Assembly (NCBI GenBank): GCA_934102055.1
Contig: CAKOSE010000013.1
Span: forward strand, 1-28,300
Length of the DNA: 28,300 nucleotides
Source of the DNA: an uncultured Bacilli bacterium
GTDB lineage: Bacteria; Bacillota_I; Bacilli_A; RF39; UBA660
Reading direction: 5' to 3'
The notes beneath the pieces are model-generated. The model worked only from the letters and a program-made list of their open reading frames with translations. It did no database searches and was not told where the DNA came from. The position numbers and the translations under genes were made by a program. Positions 16,475 through 25,505 of this stretch are shown here, piece by piece; positions within the stretch are counted from its first letter, which is position 1; every line of letters begins with the position of its first letter.

Positions 16475-17918
16475 TTACTTAGATTTACCAGTACAAGATC
16501 TTCACGAATTATTAAAAAATAAAACAATCAAACCAATAGACTTAGTTAATGAAGCATTTTCTAGAATAGAAAAAGATAACTTAAATTGTTTTATTACTAC
16601 TAACAAAGAATATGCAATAAAACGTGCAAAAGATCTAGAAAAGACACCTTGCAATAACATATTATGGGGAATACCAATTGCTATAAAAGATAATATAGTA
16701 ACAAAAGACTTTAAAACAACAGCAGGTTCTAAAATGCTTTCAAACTTTACTTCCTGTTATGATGCTCACGTAATTGATTTAATTAATGAAAATGGAATGG
16801 TTATAGTAGGAAAACTAAATATGGATGAATTTGCAATGGGTTCTTCTAACCAAACAAGTTTCTTTGGACCAGTTAAAAATCCATGGAATAACTCCCTTGT
16901 ATCAGGAGGTTCATCCGGTGGATCTGCTGCCTGTATATCAAGTAGAATAGTACCATTTGCCCTAGGATCTGACACAGGAGGATCAATAAGACAACCATCT
17001 TCCTTTTGTGGTACTGTAGGACTTAAACCAACATATGGCAGAGTTTCTAGGTATGGACTTATTGCTTTCGCATCTAGCCTAGATCAAATAGGACCAATTA
17101 CTAGAAATGTTAAAGATAATGCTTTATTACTTAATATATTATGCAAAAAAGATGATAGAGATCTTACACAAACATCAAAAAACGAAGACTTTACCTCATT
17201 AATAGGACAAGACATAAAAGGAACGAAAATAGCTATTCCTAAATTCTATATTAATGATTCTATAAACAAAGAAATACTAGATGAATTTAATAAAGTTTGT
17301 GAATTACTTAAATCAAAAGGATGCACTTTAGATATAGTAGATATACCACTTATAGAGTACGCTGTACCACTTTATCAAGTAATAGCACTAGGTGAAGCAA
17401 GCTCTAACCTAGCACGCTTTGATGGAATAAAATATGGCTATAAAACAGAAAACCCAGATAGTATTTATTCACTATATAGTAAAACAAGAAGCGAAGGCTT
17501 CGGAGATGAAGTAAAACGCCGTATCATGGTAGGATCATTCATGTTAAGCGGAGAAAATGTTTCTGAATACTATAGAAAAGCTCTTATGATAAGAAAAAAC
17601 ATATCAAATTCATTTACTAAAGTATTCAAAAACTATGATCTTATAATAGGACCTACCACAACATGTCTTCCATACCAAATAGGCTCATCCCTAGATGATC
17701 CAAACAAATCATTCATAGACGATGTACTTACAATTCCAGTAAACATGGCTGGACTTCCAGGAATGAGTCTTCCTATAGGCTTTTCAAAAGATAAACTACC
17801 TATAGGTATGCAAATAATAGCTAATCGTTTTGATGAAAAACTTATATACAAACTCGCATCAAAAGTAGAAGAAGAACTAAAACTAAACTTAGATCCAAGA
17901 GGTGAAAAACATGAGTAA
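16467..17918 (+). CDS. gatA: Asp/Glu-tRNA amidotransferase subunit A (amidase)
   Basis: The 483-residue amidase subunit releases ammonia from glutamine for amidation of Glu-tRNA(Gln) or Asp-tRNA(Asn). The Ser-cisSer-Lys triad is present: Lys74 in IAIKDNI, Ser149 in VSGGSSGGSA and Ser173 in SDTGGSIRQP. The following FCGTVGLKPTYGRVSRYGL block is also diagnostic. It is full length and overlaps gatC and gatB by 8 bases each. Its presence implies that at least one amide aminoacyl-tRNA is made indirectly. Confidence 0.97.
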   Translation: MNNYLDLPVQDLHELLKNKTIKPIDLVNEAFSRIEKDNLNCFITTNKEYAIKRAKDLEKTPCNNILWGIPIAIKDNIVTKDFKTTAGSKMLSNFTSCYDAHVIDLINENGMVIVGKLNMDEFAMGSSNQTSFFGPVKNPWNNSLVSGGSSGGSAACISSRIVPFALGSDTGGSIRQPSSFCGTVGLKPTYGRVSRYGLIAFASSLDQIGPITRNVKDNALLLNILCKKDDRDLTQTSKNEDFTSLIGQDIKGTKIAIPKFYINDSINKEILDEFNKVCELLKSKGCTLDIVDIPLIEYAVPLYQVIALGEASSNLARFDGIKYGYKTENPDSIYSLYSKTRSEGFGDEVKRRIMVGSFMLSGENVSEYYRKALMIRKNISNSFTKVFKNYDLIIGPTTTCLPYQIGSSLDDPNKSFIDDVLTIPVNMAGLPGMSLPIGFSKDKLPIGMQIIANRFDEKLIYKLASKVEEELKLNLDPRGEKHE

Positions 17919-19323
17919 TTATAAACCTACTATTGGAATAGAAATCCATCTAGAATTAAAAACAAATGCCAAAGTATTCTCAAAATCAAAAAACACATAT
18001 GATTCCCTTCCTAATACTAACATAAATGAAATAGATCTAGGATATCCAGGAGTACTACCAGTATTTAACGAAGGAGTACTAAAAAGTGCAATAAAAGCCT
18101 GCCTAGGGCTTAATATGAATATTAGTCATGAAATGCACTTCGATAGAAAAAACTATTACTATCCAGACTTGCCAAAAGGATACCAAATAACCCAGTTCGA
18201 CACCCCAATAGGAACAAACGGTTACATAGATATAGAAATAAATAATAAAACAAAAAGAATAGGTATATCAGATATCCATATAGAAGAAGATACATGTAAA
18301 AGCCTTCACTACAAAGACAAAACACTTTTAAACTATAACAGAGCAGGAGTCCCCCTTTTAGAAATAGTCTCAAAAGCAGATATGCATACCAAAGAAGAAG
18401 CAATGGCTTATGCTGAAAAAATAAGAGAAACAATGTTATACCTAGATGTTTCAGATTGCAAAATAGAAGAAGGCTCTATGAGATGTGATGTTAACATATC
18501 AATAAGTAAAGATAATACCCTAGGAATACGTTCAGAAATAAAAAATATAGGTTCTATATCAAACATAGGAGAAGCCATTGATTACGAAATAAAAAGACAA
18601 GAAGAAATTCTATCTAAATCACAAAAACTATACGAAGACACAAGAAGATTCGATTCCGAAACAAAAACAACAATCTTCATGAGAAAAAAAGAACCAAACA
18701 AAGACTATAGATATTTCCCAGAACCAGATATCCCTTACTTATATCTAAACGAAGAAATGATAACAACAGAAAAAAACAATTTACCAACTCTTCCAAATGA
18801 AAGAAGAAAAAAATACGAAGAAAAAGGAATAACACCAATAAATATAGATAAAATCATTTCAAATAAAGATCTATCAGATTTCTTAGAAAAACTAATAGAT
18901 AAAGATATAGATTTCAAAATAGCAAGTAATATTCTAACCGGAGACATATTATCATATTTAAACAAAAATAATCTTAAACTAAATGAAACAAAACTTACTA
19001 TAGATAACTTCATATTGGTAGTAAAAGCCCTTTCAAAAGATGAAATATCATCAAAAATATTCAAAGAAATATTAAAAACACTCATGGAAGATAACACCGA
19101 TATAACAAAAACACTAGAAAACAACAAACAAACATCATCAAAAGAAGAAGTAAATAAAATAATAAACGAAGTCCTTTCAAAATACCCAGATTCAGTTAAA
19201 GATTACAAAAGCGGAAAAGAAAACGCAGTAAAATTCCTAATGGGTATGGTAATGAAAGAATCCAAAGGTAAAATAAATCCCAAAATTGCCATGGATGTTT
19301 TAAAAGATAATTTAAATAAATAG
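17911..19323 (+). CDS. gatB: Asp/Glu-tRNA amidotransferase subunit B
   Basis: The 470-residue subunit phosphorylates the mischarged tRNA-bound Glu/Asp and completes amidation. The N-terminal catalytic cradle contains IGIEIHLELKTNAKVFS, DLGYPGVLPVFN and DRKNYYYPDLPKGYQITQ. EEGSMRCDVNIS and YFPEPDIPYL follow. The C-terminal ~150 residues are the helical YqeY-like tRNA-binding tail, ending with MGMVMKESKGKINPKIAMDV. ATG 17911 has AGGTG upstream and overlaps gatA by 8 bases. No terminator is seen after it; a new promoter begins immediately. Confidence 0.97.
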   Translation: MSNYKPTIGIEIHLELKTNAKVFSKSKNTYDSLPNTNINEIDLGYPGVLPVFNEGVLKSAIKACLGLNMNISHEMHFDRKNYYYPDLPKGYQITQFDTPIGTNGYIDIEINNKTKRIGISDIHIEEDTCKSLHYKDKTLLNYNRAGVPLLEIVSKADMHTKEEAMAYAEKIRETMLYLDVSDCKIEEGSMRCDVNISISKDNTLGIRSEIKNIGSISNIGEAIDYEIKRQEEILSKSQKLYEDTRRFDSETKTTIFMRKKEPNKDYRYFPEPDIPYLYLNEEMITTEKNNLPTLPNERRKKYEEKGITPINIDKIISNKDLSDFLEKLIDKDIDFKIASNILTGDILSYLNKNNLKLNETKLTIDNFILVVKALSKDEISSKIFKEILKTLMEDNTDITKTLENNKQTSSKEEVNKIINEVLSKYPDSVKDYKSGKENAVKFLMGMVMKESKGKINPKIAMDVLKDNLNK

Positions 19324-19325
19324 AA

Positions 19326-19354
19326 TTGATTATTATATTAATATATTGTATAAT
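19326..19354 (+). promoter_or_regulatory. Promoter of the envelope operon
   Basis: TTGATT (19326-19331), a 17-base spacer and TATAAT (19349-19354), starting three bases after the gatB stop. Confidence 0.65.
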
Positions 19355-19380
19355 GTCATATAGAATAGGGAGTGATTTAT

Positions 19381-19836
19381 TTGAAAAAACTACTAGACGA
19401 ACTTAAAAAAAACAAGTTCACTACAATTGTATTTTTTATATTCTTAGTATTATTCATAATAGGATGGATAGCATTTGGATTAGTTATGCCAAAAACAGGA
19501 AAACCCGTATATGGTAATAGATTAGATGGTATAGAAAAAGTACAAGTAACTGATACTGAAACAAATGATCTCATAAAAGAATTAAAAGAAAAAAAGTATG
19601 TAACAACTGCTAGTACTCATGTAAGTGGAAAAATAATCAATGTCTTAGTCGAAGTTGAAAAAGGCACAAGTAAATCAAAGGCTAAGTCATTAAAAGACGA
19701 AGTCTTAAAAGCATTTACAGATGATCAAAAAAAGTTTTATGATATTCAGTTATTTATAACAAATGAAAATAAAGACGCAAAAGGATATCCAATAATTGGA
19801 TATAAAAATTCTACTGATAAGAATTTTGCTTTTTAG
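19381..19836 (+). CDS. Small single-pass membrane protein, function unknown
   Basis: The 151-residue protein has one N-terminal membrane helix (~17-38, IVFFIFLVLFIIGWIAFGLV) and a ~110-residue domain predicted outside the cell, rich in Lys and Thr with a beta-alpha-beta feel. I recognise no family. A TTG at 19381 is the likely start because GGGAGTGAT (19368-19376) is correctly spaced; a GTG at 19372 lies inside that site. It is first in a run of five genes. Being cotranscribed with a membrane sensor and LtaS suggests an envelope role, by inference only. Confidence 0.7.
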   Translation: MKKLLDELKKNKFTTIVFFIFLVLFIIGWIAFGLVMPKTGKPVYGNRLDGIEKVQVTDTETNDLIKELKEKKYVTTASTHVSGKIINVLVEVEKGTSKSKAKSLKDEVLKAFTDDQKKFYDIQLFITNENKDAKGYPIIGYKNSTDKNFAF

Positions 19837-19847
19837 GAGTTTTGGTT

Positions 19848-21917
19848 ATGAAAAATAATAAAAGAAAAAAGAAAACAAGAAATAAAAAAGAAAAATTTAA
19901 TTATATAAAATATTGTATTATAATAATAATAATAGTCTTACTAGGAGTAGGAGTCTATTTTTTCCTAACATCTAAAGACGACGAAACAAACCTAACAGTA
20001 CTAGAAAAACAATGGATTGTTAGAAACAAAAAAACACTCATCGATATAGATGTACCTAATAATCTTAGTATCCTAGCAGATAATGGTAAAGGAGTAGTAT
20101 TCGACTACCTAAAGAAAATAGAAAAAGATACAGAACTAGGTTTCAATAAAAAATCCTATAACTATATGGATGATGATGTAAAAACAAATGAACTATCCAT
20201 ACTAGTTCTATCTAATGAAGACAAAATAGATAAAAACGACTTATTACTAGCAGAAGATGACTATGTTCTAATAAGTAAAACCGAAGGATTTATAAATAAC
20301 CTAAATCAAGTCTATAACAAAAAAATAGGTATTTTAAAAGATACTGACTCATTCATAAGTGATTCCGTAGGAAACAGTTTTAGTTATACATCATATGATG
20401 ATCTAAATGATCTTATTTCATCTTTAGAAAAAGGAAAAATAAATTACGCAATAGTACCTAGATATTATAGTCTAGAAGACATTGTAAAAAATAATCTTTA
20501 TATAAATTATAGTTTCAAAAACTTAACAAACAAAATAGTTCTTCATCTAAACAGTAATAAAAAACTATCAAGTATTATGAGTAAGTATTTAGAACTATTC
20601 AAAAGTAAAAATGATTTAAACAGTTATGAAAACGAATACATGGACTTTTATATCAAAAACACAGATATAACAGAAGTCGATACAAGTTCACTTTCAAGCA
20701 AAGTATATACATATGGATATGTTAAAAATAACACATATAACATGTTAAACGGAAACAAGTTATATGGTTACGCCGGAGAATACATGAACATGTTTTCAAA
20801 AATGGCCAACATAGAATTTGAATATAAGGAATATCAATCAAGTGATAAACTAAAAGATGCCATAAAAAGTGGAGAAGTAGATGTAGCATTCATAGACTTT
20901 GACTATTCAAACGAACAAGGATTATACACTGTAAACAGTTTTGACTCATCAATGTTAGCAATAAGTGGAACAAACTATCCAATAACTTTAAAAGAAGGAC
21001 TAGAAAATAGAAATGTATATGTTCTAGAAAACAGTTATCTAAACCAATATTTAAAAGATAATTACAACATAAAAATAAATACTGCAAGTAGTATAACAGA
21101 AAAAGCTTTATCAAAAGGAATATTTGTTTTAGATGAAGGAGACTATTATTACAATCAAAAAAATAAAGATCTAGGTAATTATTATGTTCTATTAAAAGAC
21201 ACTTACCAAGGTAATTACAAGTACTTTGTAAAAAACAGCGAGCAAAATATGTACGATTTTATTGATTTTATGCTTAATTATACCTCAAGTGATAGAGTAA
21301 AAATAAATAGCATTAATAATTTAGTTTTATCTTCAAATAACCAAGGAGGATTTGCTAATACATATTTAACTATTGTCTTAATTATCATCATACCAATCAT
21401 ATTATGTTTTATTATATTTGCATATACAAAAGCAAGAAAACATTCAAAACTATTACACAAAGAAGATGTTCTAAAATATAACGATATGATGACATCTCTA
21501 AAAAACAGAAATTATTTAAGAGCACATATAGACGAATGGGATGAAATGAAAATCACTCCAAGGACAATAATAATCGCAGATTTAAATAATTTAAAATATA
21601 TCAATGATAACTATGGACAAGAAGAAGGTAATATATTGATTAAAAAAGCTGCAGCTATATTAATTAATACTCAACTTGAAAAAAGTGAAATCATAAGAAC
21701 AGATGGTAATGAATTTTTAATATATTTAATAGGATATAACAAAACTCAAGTAAATACTTATATAGGAAAACTATCACGTGAATTCGAAAAATTACCTCAT
21801 GGATTTGGGGCTGCAATAGGTTATAGCATGATTGAAGATGAAATCAAAACCATAGATGATGCTATAAACGAAGCAAGTATAGAAATGAGAATGGACAAGG
21901 AGCAAAATTATAAATAA
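19848..21917 (+). CDS. Membrane sensor: tandem periplasmic-binding-like domains with a degenerate GGDEF domain
   Basis: The 689-residue protein has a basic N-terminus, a membrane helix (~24-41), two extracellular SBP_bac_3-like halves (~60-275 and ~285-495), a second helix (~505-528) and a cytosolic GGDEF-fold domain (~535-689). The second binding-like domain shows LYGYAGEYMNMFSKMANIEF then a SGEVDVAFIDF block, typical of solute-binding folds. In the GGDEF domain the first metal Asp578 is kept (ADLNNLKYINDNYG), but the signature is DGNEF (619-623), with Asn replacing the catalytic Asp/Glu. The inhibitory-site RxxD is EKSE. It is therefore likely a poor or inactive cyclase, perhaps a nucleotide-binding receiver. 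AGGAG precedes ATG 19848. Its stop shares one base with the next start. Confidence 0.82.
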   Translation: MKNNKRKKKTRNKKEKFNYIKYCIIIIIIVLLGVGVYFFLTSKDDETNLTVLEKQWIVRNKKTLIDIDVPNNLSILADNGKGVVFDYLKKIEKDTELGFNKKSYNYMDDDVKTNELSILVLSNEDKIDKNDLLLAEDDYVLISKTEGFINNLNQVYNKKIGILKDTDSFISDSVGNSFSYTSYDDLNDLISSLEKGKINYAIVPRYYSLEDIVKNNLYINYSFKNLTNKIVLHLNSNKKLSSIMSKYLELFKSKNDLNSYENEYMDFYIKNTDITEVDTSSLSSKVYTYGYVKNNTYNMLNGNKLYGYAGEYMNMFSKMANIEFEYKEYQSSDKLKDAIKSGEVDVAFIDFDYSNEQGLYTVNSFDSSMLAISGTNYPITLKEGLENRNVYVLENSYLNQYLKDNYNIKINTASSITEKALSKGIFVLDEGDYYYNQKNKDLGNYYVLLKDTYQGNYKYFVKNSEQNMYDFIDFMLNYTSSDRVKINSINNLVLSSNNQGGFANTYLTIVLIIIIPIILCFIIFAYTKARKHSKLLHKEDVLKYNDMMTSLKNRNYLRAHIDEWDEMKITPRTIIIADLNNLKYINDNYGQEEGNILIKKAAAILINTQLEKSEIIRTDGNEFLIYLIGYNKTQVNTYIGKLSREFEKLPHGFGAAIGYSMIEDEIKTIDDAINEASIEMRMDKEQNYK

Positions 21918-22792
21918 TGGTAAGGATAAAAAGATTGTTTAAAAATTTTACTGATATACTTCAAAAACCTGAAATGCAAATTTTACCAGGACAAATAGCT
22001 TTTTATCTCTTAATGTCAATTATACCAATTGTAGCAATAAGTGCTGGTATAGCATCATATATAACTAAAAGCTTTAACCTTTTAGAATCTATTTCAATGT
22101 TACCACCAGTACTTGCTAATATATTGGTCTCCTTAACAAAAGATATGCAATTTCATGGAGTAGCATTTATAGTAATATTATATTTATTCTTAGGGTCTAA
22201 TGCTCCAGCTTCTATTATTACTGCCTCTAATTTACTTTATGATGTTGAACAACCCAGTTATCTAAGTCTAAAAATTAAGTCATTCGTAATGACAATAATA
22301 ATAGTTATATTACTTTTATTCGTAATACTTATCCCTCTTTTTGGGGATATAATAGTAAAAATCTTTATGGATCTACTAAACAGTAATTTTCTATATCATT
22401 ATAAATGGTTATATGTAACTATAAAAGGACTAGGTTCATTTATAATTATGTTCTTTATAATAAAAGTATTATATACATTAGCACCAAGTAAAAGAATAAA
22501 AAGCAATTCAACCACAAAAGGAGCACTATTTACATCATTTGGCTGGATAATAGCAACCTATGTATTCGCTTTTTATATCACCAATATTGCATCATATGAT
22601 GTTATATATGGAAACTTTGCCAATATATTGATACTATTATTATGGATTTATATACTAGCATATTTATTCGTAGTAGGTATGGCTATTAATGTAGAAAATT
22701 TTCATAAGCAAGGGAAGTGTAAAGATGTTAAGAAAAAAGAAAAAGGAAGAAAAGAAACCAAAGAAGAAATTAAACCAAGTATTGAAAGATAA
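21917..22792 (+). CDS. YihY/BrkB-family inner membrane protein
   Basis: The 291-residue membrane protein has about six helices and a short basic C-terminal tail. Family features are the N-terminal LPGQIAFYLLMSIIPIVAISAG and, later, ITNIASYDVIYGNFANILILLLWIYILAYLFVVG with the YG-x-F motif. The molecular function of BrkB/YihY proteins is not settled; the family was once mis-named RNase BN. Its start overlaps the sensor gene by one base (TAATG), with AAGGAG at 21898-21903. Its last 68 bases overlap the phosphoglycerol transferase gene in another frame. Confidence 0.93.
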   Translation: MVRIKRLFKNFTDILQKPEMQILPGQIAFYLLMSIIPIVAISAGIASYITKSFNLLESISMLPPVLANILVSLTKDMQFHGVAFIVILYLFLGSNAPASIITASNLLYDVEQPSYLSLKIKSFVMTIIIVILLLFVILIPLFGDIIVKIFMDLLNSNFLYHYKWLYVTIKGLGSFIIMFFIIKVLYTLAPSKRIKSNSTTKGALFTSFGWIIATYVFAFYITNIASYDVIYGNFANILILLLWIYILAYLFVVGMAINVENFHKQGKCKDVKKKEKGRKETKEEIKPSIER

Positions 22793-24797
22793 ATTCAGTT
22801 TAAAAAATATAAAAGAATTCTTTGTAAATATAGTAAAAACTACTAAATATATAGTTCTTGATAACAAATTAGTATTTATCTACATTATTGGGGCAGTTAT
22901 AAATGGTATAATCCTAAGAGGATTTACTATCGGAAGTGCCTTTAATCTAAGACCAATTCTGGCAGATTTAGTCATATCTTTAATATTTGGATCATTTTAT
23001 TTTCTTATCAAGAAAAAATATAGATACATTTATCTATTCACAATCTCTATTATTAGTATGATTGTATGTATTGCAAACATAGTATATTACTTTTATTACA
23101 GTTCTTTTATATCAGTTACATTTTTCTCATTTGCACTAGCAAACCATGAAACAGGAGATTCAAATGTAGTAGGAGATTTAATCAAACCACAATTTTTCAT
23201 CTTCCTATGGTTTCCTATTTGTTTATTTATCTCAAAAAAGAAGTTTAGTAAAAATAAAAAAGAAGAATCATCATTTAAAAGAGTATCTAAAAAAGATGTC
23301 TTAAAAACATTATATACATGGGTAATTATATTTTTTGTAGTATTTTTATGTTCACTAAAACCAGTAGATTTCTCTAGATTATATAGTCAGTGGAACAGAG
23401 AATACCTAGTATCAAGATTCGGAGTTTATATGTACCAAGTAAATGATGTAGTAAAAAGTATTGAGCCAAAGATGGCAACATTATTTGGAAAAGATAAAGC
23501 TTATAAAGAGATAAATGAATACTATAAAAATAACAGTAATGAACAATCAAAAAATAAATATACAAACATATTCAAAGGAAAAAATGTAATTGCAGTTCAC
23601 TCTGAAAGTATGCAAAACGTTTTACTTAACCTAAAAATAAATGGAAAGAGTATAACTCCTAATCTAAATAGGTTATCCAAAGAAGGACTTTACTTTGATA
23701 ACTTTTACTCACAAGTAAGCTTTGGTACTAGTAGCGATACAGAATTTACTATGGCAACATCTTTACTACCAGTTTCATCAGGAACAGTATTTATAAATCA
23801 CTCAGATAAAGATTATGTTTCGTTCTATAAGCTTTTAAAAGAAAAAGGATATTATACATTCAGCATGCACGCTAATACAGGAGATTTCTGGAATAGAAAT
23901 ATAATGCATAAAAAACTAGGATATGAAAAATTCTATGATAAATCATCATACAAAATAGACGAAGAAGTAGGTTTTGGACTTAGCGACGAATCATTCATAA
24001 AACAATCAGTAGAATACATAAAAGACATAAATCAAAAACATAAAAAGTTTTATGGTACACTAATTACCTTAAGTAACCATACACCATTTGATTACAATGA
24101 ACTATTCGGTGATTTTGATGTCAGTTACACTAAAAATGGAAAAACATATCAGTACATGAAAGACACAAAACTAGGTAATTACTTTATATCTGCACATTAC
24201 GCTGATAAACAATTAGGATTACTAGTCGAAGAACTAGATAAAGCAGGCATACTAGATGATACAATTATTATGATATATGGTGATCATGATGCAAGAATTT
24301 CAACTTCATTATGGGATAGATTCTATAATTATGATTACAAAACAAACAGTACCCTTCCTCAAGATGATGAAGACTATAAACAATTAGATTATTACTGGCA
24401 AGAGCAAAACAGAAGAGTACCATTAATTATTTGGTCAAATGACGAAAACTTTCAAAATAATTATTCAAAAACAATAAGCACTGCAATGGGGATGTATGAT
24501 GTAGCTCCAACACTTGGAAATATGCTCGGAGTATATAACAAATATGCCCTAGGAACAGATATAATAGGTAAGAAAGATAATCTAGTAGCATTTTCAAACG
24601 GAAACTATGTTACTAACTATGTTTATTATAACGATAATAAAGAAGAGTATAAACTCTTAAAAAATAAACCATTATCAGAAGATTACATAAAAGAAAACAA
24701 AGATAAAACCCAAAAAATGATAAGCATCTCAAACGATATAGTCGTATATAATTACTTCGGTAATATGATGGCTACAGACTATGAGGAGGAAAAATGA
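22725..24797 (+). CDS. LTA synthase-family phosphoglycerol transferase (LtaS-like sulfatase fold)
   Basis: The 690-residue enzyme has a very basic start (RKKKKEEKKPKKK), five membrane helices between ~48 and ~215, and an extracellular alkaline-phosphatase-like domain from ~285. Catalytic residues are in place: Glu294 in VIAVHSESMQN, the nucleophile Thr335 in SFGTSSDTEF, WNRN around the substrate pocket, and Asp520/His521 in YGDHD. The family builds polyglycerol-phosphate teichoic acid from phosphatidylglycerol. The only plausible start is ATG 22725, which overlaps the YihY gene by 68 bases. It overlaps the next gene by four bases (ATGA). Whether it is the synthase, primase or stress-type paralogue cannot be said. 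Confidence 0.92.
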   Translation: MLRKKKKEEKKPKKKLNQVLKDKFSLKNIKEFFVNIVKTTKYIVLDNKLVFIYIIGAVINGIILRGFTIGSAFNLRPILADLVISLIFGSFYFLIKKKYRYIYLFTISIISMIVCIANIVYYFYYSSFISVTFFSFALANHETGDSNVVGDLIKPQFFIFLWFPICLFISKKKFSKNKKEESSFKRVSKKDVLKTLYTWVIIFFVVFLCSLKPVDFSRLYSQWNREYLVSRFGVYMYQVNDVVKSIEPKMATLFGKDKAYKEINEYYKNNSNEQSKNKYTNIFKGKNVIAVHSESMQNVLLNLKINGKSITPNLNRLSKEGLYFDNFYSQVSFGTSSDTEFTMATSLLPVSSGTVFINHSDKDYVSFYKLLKEKGYYTFSMHANTGDFWNRNIMHKKLGYEKFYDKSSYKIDEEVGFGLSDESFIKQSVEYIKDINQKHKKFYGTLITLSNHTPFDYNELFGDFDVSYTKNGKTYQYMKDTKLGNYFISAHYADKQLGLLVEELDKAGILDDTIIMIYGDHDARISTSLWDRFYNYDYKTNSTLPQDDEDYKQLDYYWQEQNRRVPLIIWSNDENFQNNYSKTISTAMGMYDVAPTLGNMLGVYNKYALGTDIIGKKDNLVAFSNGNYVTNYVYYNDNKEEYKLLKNKPLSEDYIKENKDKTQKMISISNDIVVYNYFGNMMATDYEEEK

Positions 24798-25426
24798 AAA
24801 AGAAAAGAAAACTAAAGAAAAAAGTAATAGTATTTATTATTATATTTATTCTAATTATTTTATCTCTAGTCTCAATCTTTGTATATAAATCAATGACTCC
24901 AAAAAACACATCAACAGTCAAAGTAGTAGAAAAAATCGAAGACTATGGATACTATCTAGAAGACGATCAACCAAAAATATATAAAGAACTCTTTAAAGAA
25001 CTAGTAACAGTCTTAAAAAACGAAAAAGTAGATTATGATAAATATGCCTCACTTATAAGTAGAATGGCTGTCATAGACTTCTATAACCTAGACAATAAAG
25101 TATCAAAAAATGATGTCGGAGCAACACAATTCATAAGAGAAAAAAACAAAGCAAACTTCGTACTTCAAGCATCAGAAACAGTATATAAATACATAGAACA
25201 AAATATATATGGCGATAGAGAGCAAGAATTACCAGTAGTAAAAACAGTAAATGTTATAAATCAAAAAACAGAAGCCTATAAATACAAAAAAATATCAGAT
25301 GATAAAGCCTATACAGTTACAGTAGGAGTAGAGTATGAAAAAGATCTAGGATATCCAAAAGAAGTAACCGTGAAATTATTGCATGATGGAAAAAAATTAG
25401 TTATATATGAAATGAATAGTAATTAA
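24794..25426 (+). CDS. Exported or membrane-anchored small protein, function unknown
   Basis: The 210-residue protein has a Lys-rich start and one membrane helix (~10-32). About 175 extracellular residues follow, beginning with a Tyr/Asp-rich linker (EDYGYYLEDDQPK). The domain resembles a small alpha-beta fold ending in a strand-rich KAYTVTVGVEYEKD segment. No family was recognised. GAGGAGG at 24783-24789 drives the start, which overlaps the LtaS-like stop (ATGA). It is the last gene of the operon, so a link to teichoic acid or surface assembly is plausible but inferred. Confidence 0.72.
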   Translation: MKKKRKLKKKVIVFIIIFILIILSLVSIFVYKSMTPKNTSTVKVVEKIEDYGYYLEDDQPKIYKELFKELVTVLKNEKVDYDKYASLISRMAVIDFYNLDNKVSKNDVGATQFIREKNKANFVLQASETVYKYIEQNIYGDREQELPVVKTVNVINQKTEAYKYKKISDDKAYTVTVGVEYEKDLGYPKEVTVKLLHDGKKLVIYEMNSN

Positions 25427-25429
25427 AAA

Positions 25430-25458
25430 AATAGTACTTGAAAAAGTATTATTTTTAT
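25430..25458 (+). terminator. Terminator of the envelope operon
   Basis: AATAGTACTT (25430-25439) / AAGTATTATT (25444-25453) with a GAAA loop, one G-T pair and a T-run. Confidence 0.75.
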
Positions 25459-25466
25459 TATAGAAT
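25438..25466 (+). promoter_or_regulatory. Promoter of the variable-tail surface protein gene
   Basis: TTGAAA (25438-25443), a 17-base spacer and TAGAAT (25461-25466). The -35 lies across the loop of the upstream terminator hairpin. AAGGAG at 25489-25494 precedes ATG 25506. Confidence 0.5.
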
Positions 25467-25505
25467 TAAACTATAAAAAATACTAAAAAAGGAGTAAAAA
25501 AAGAT

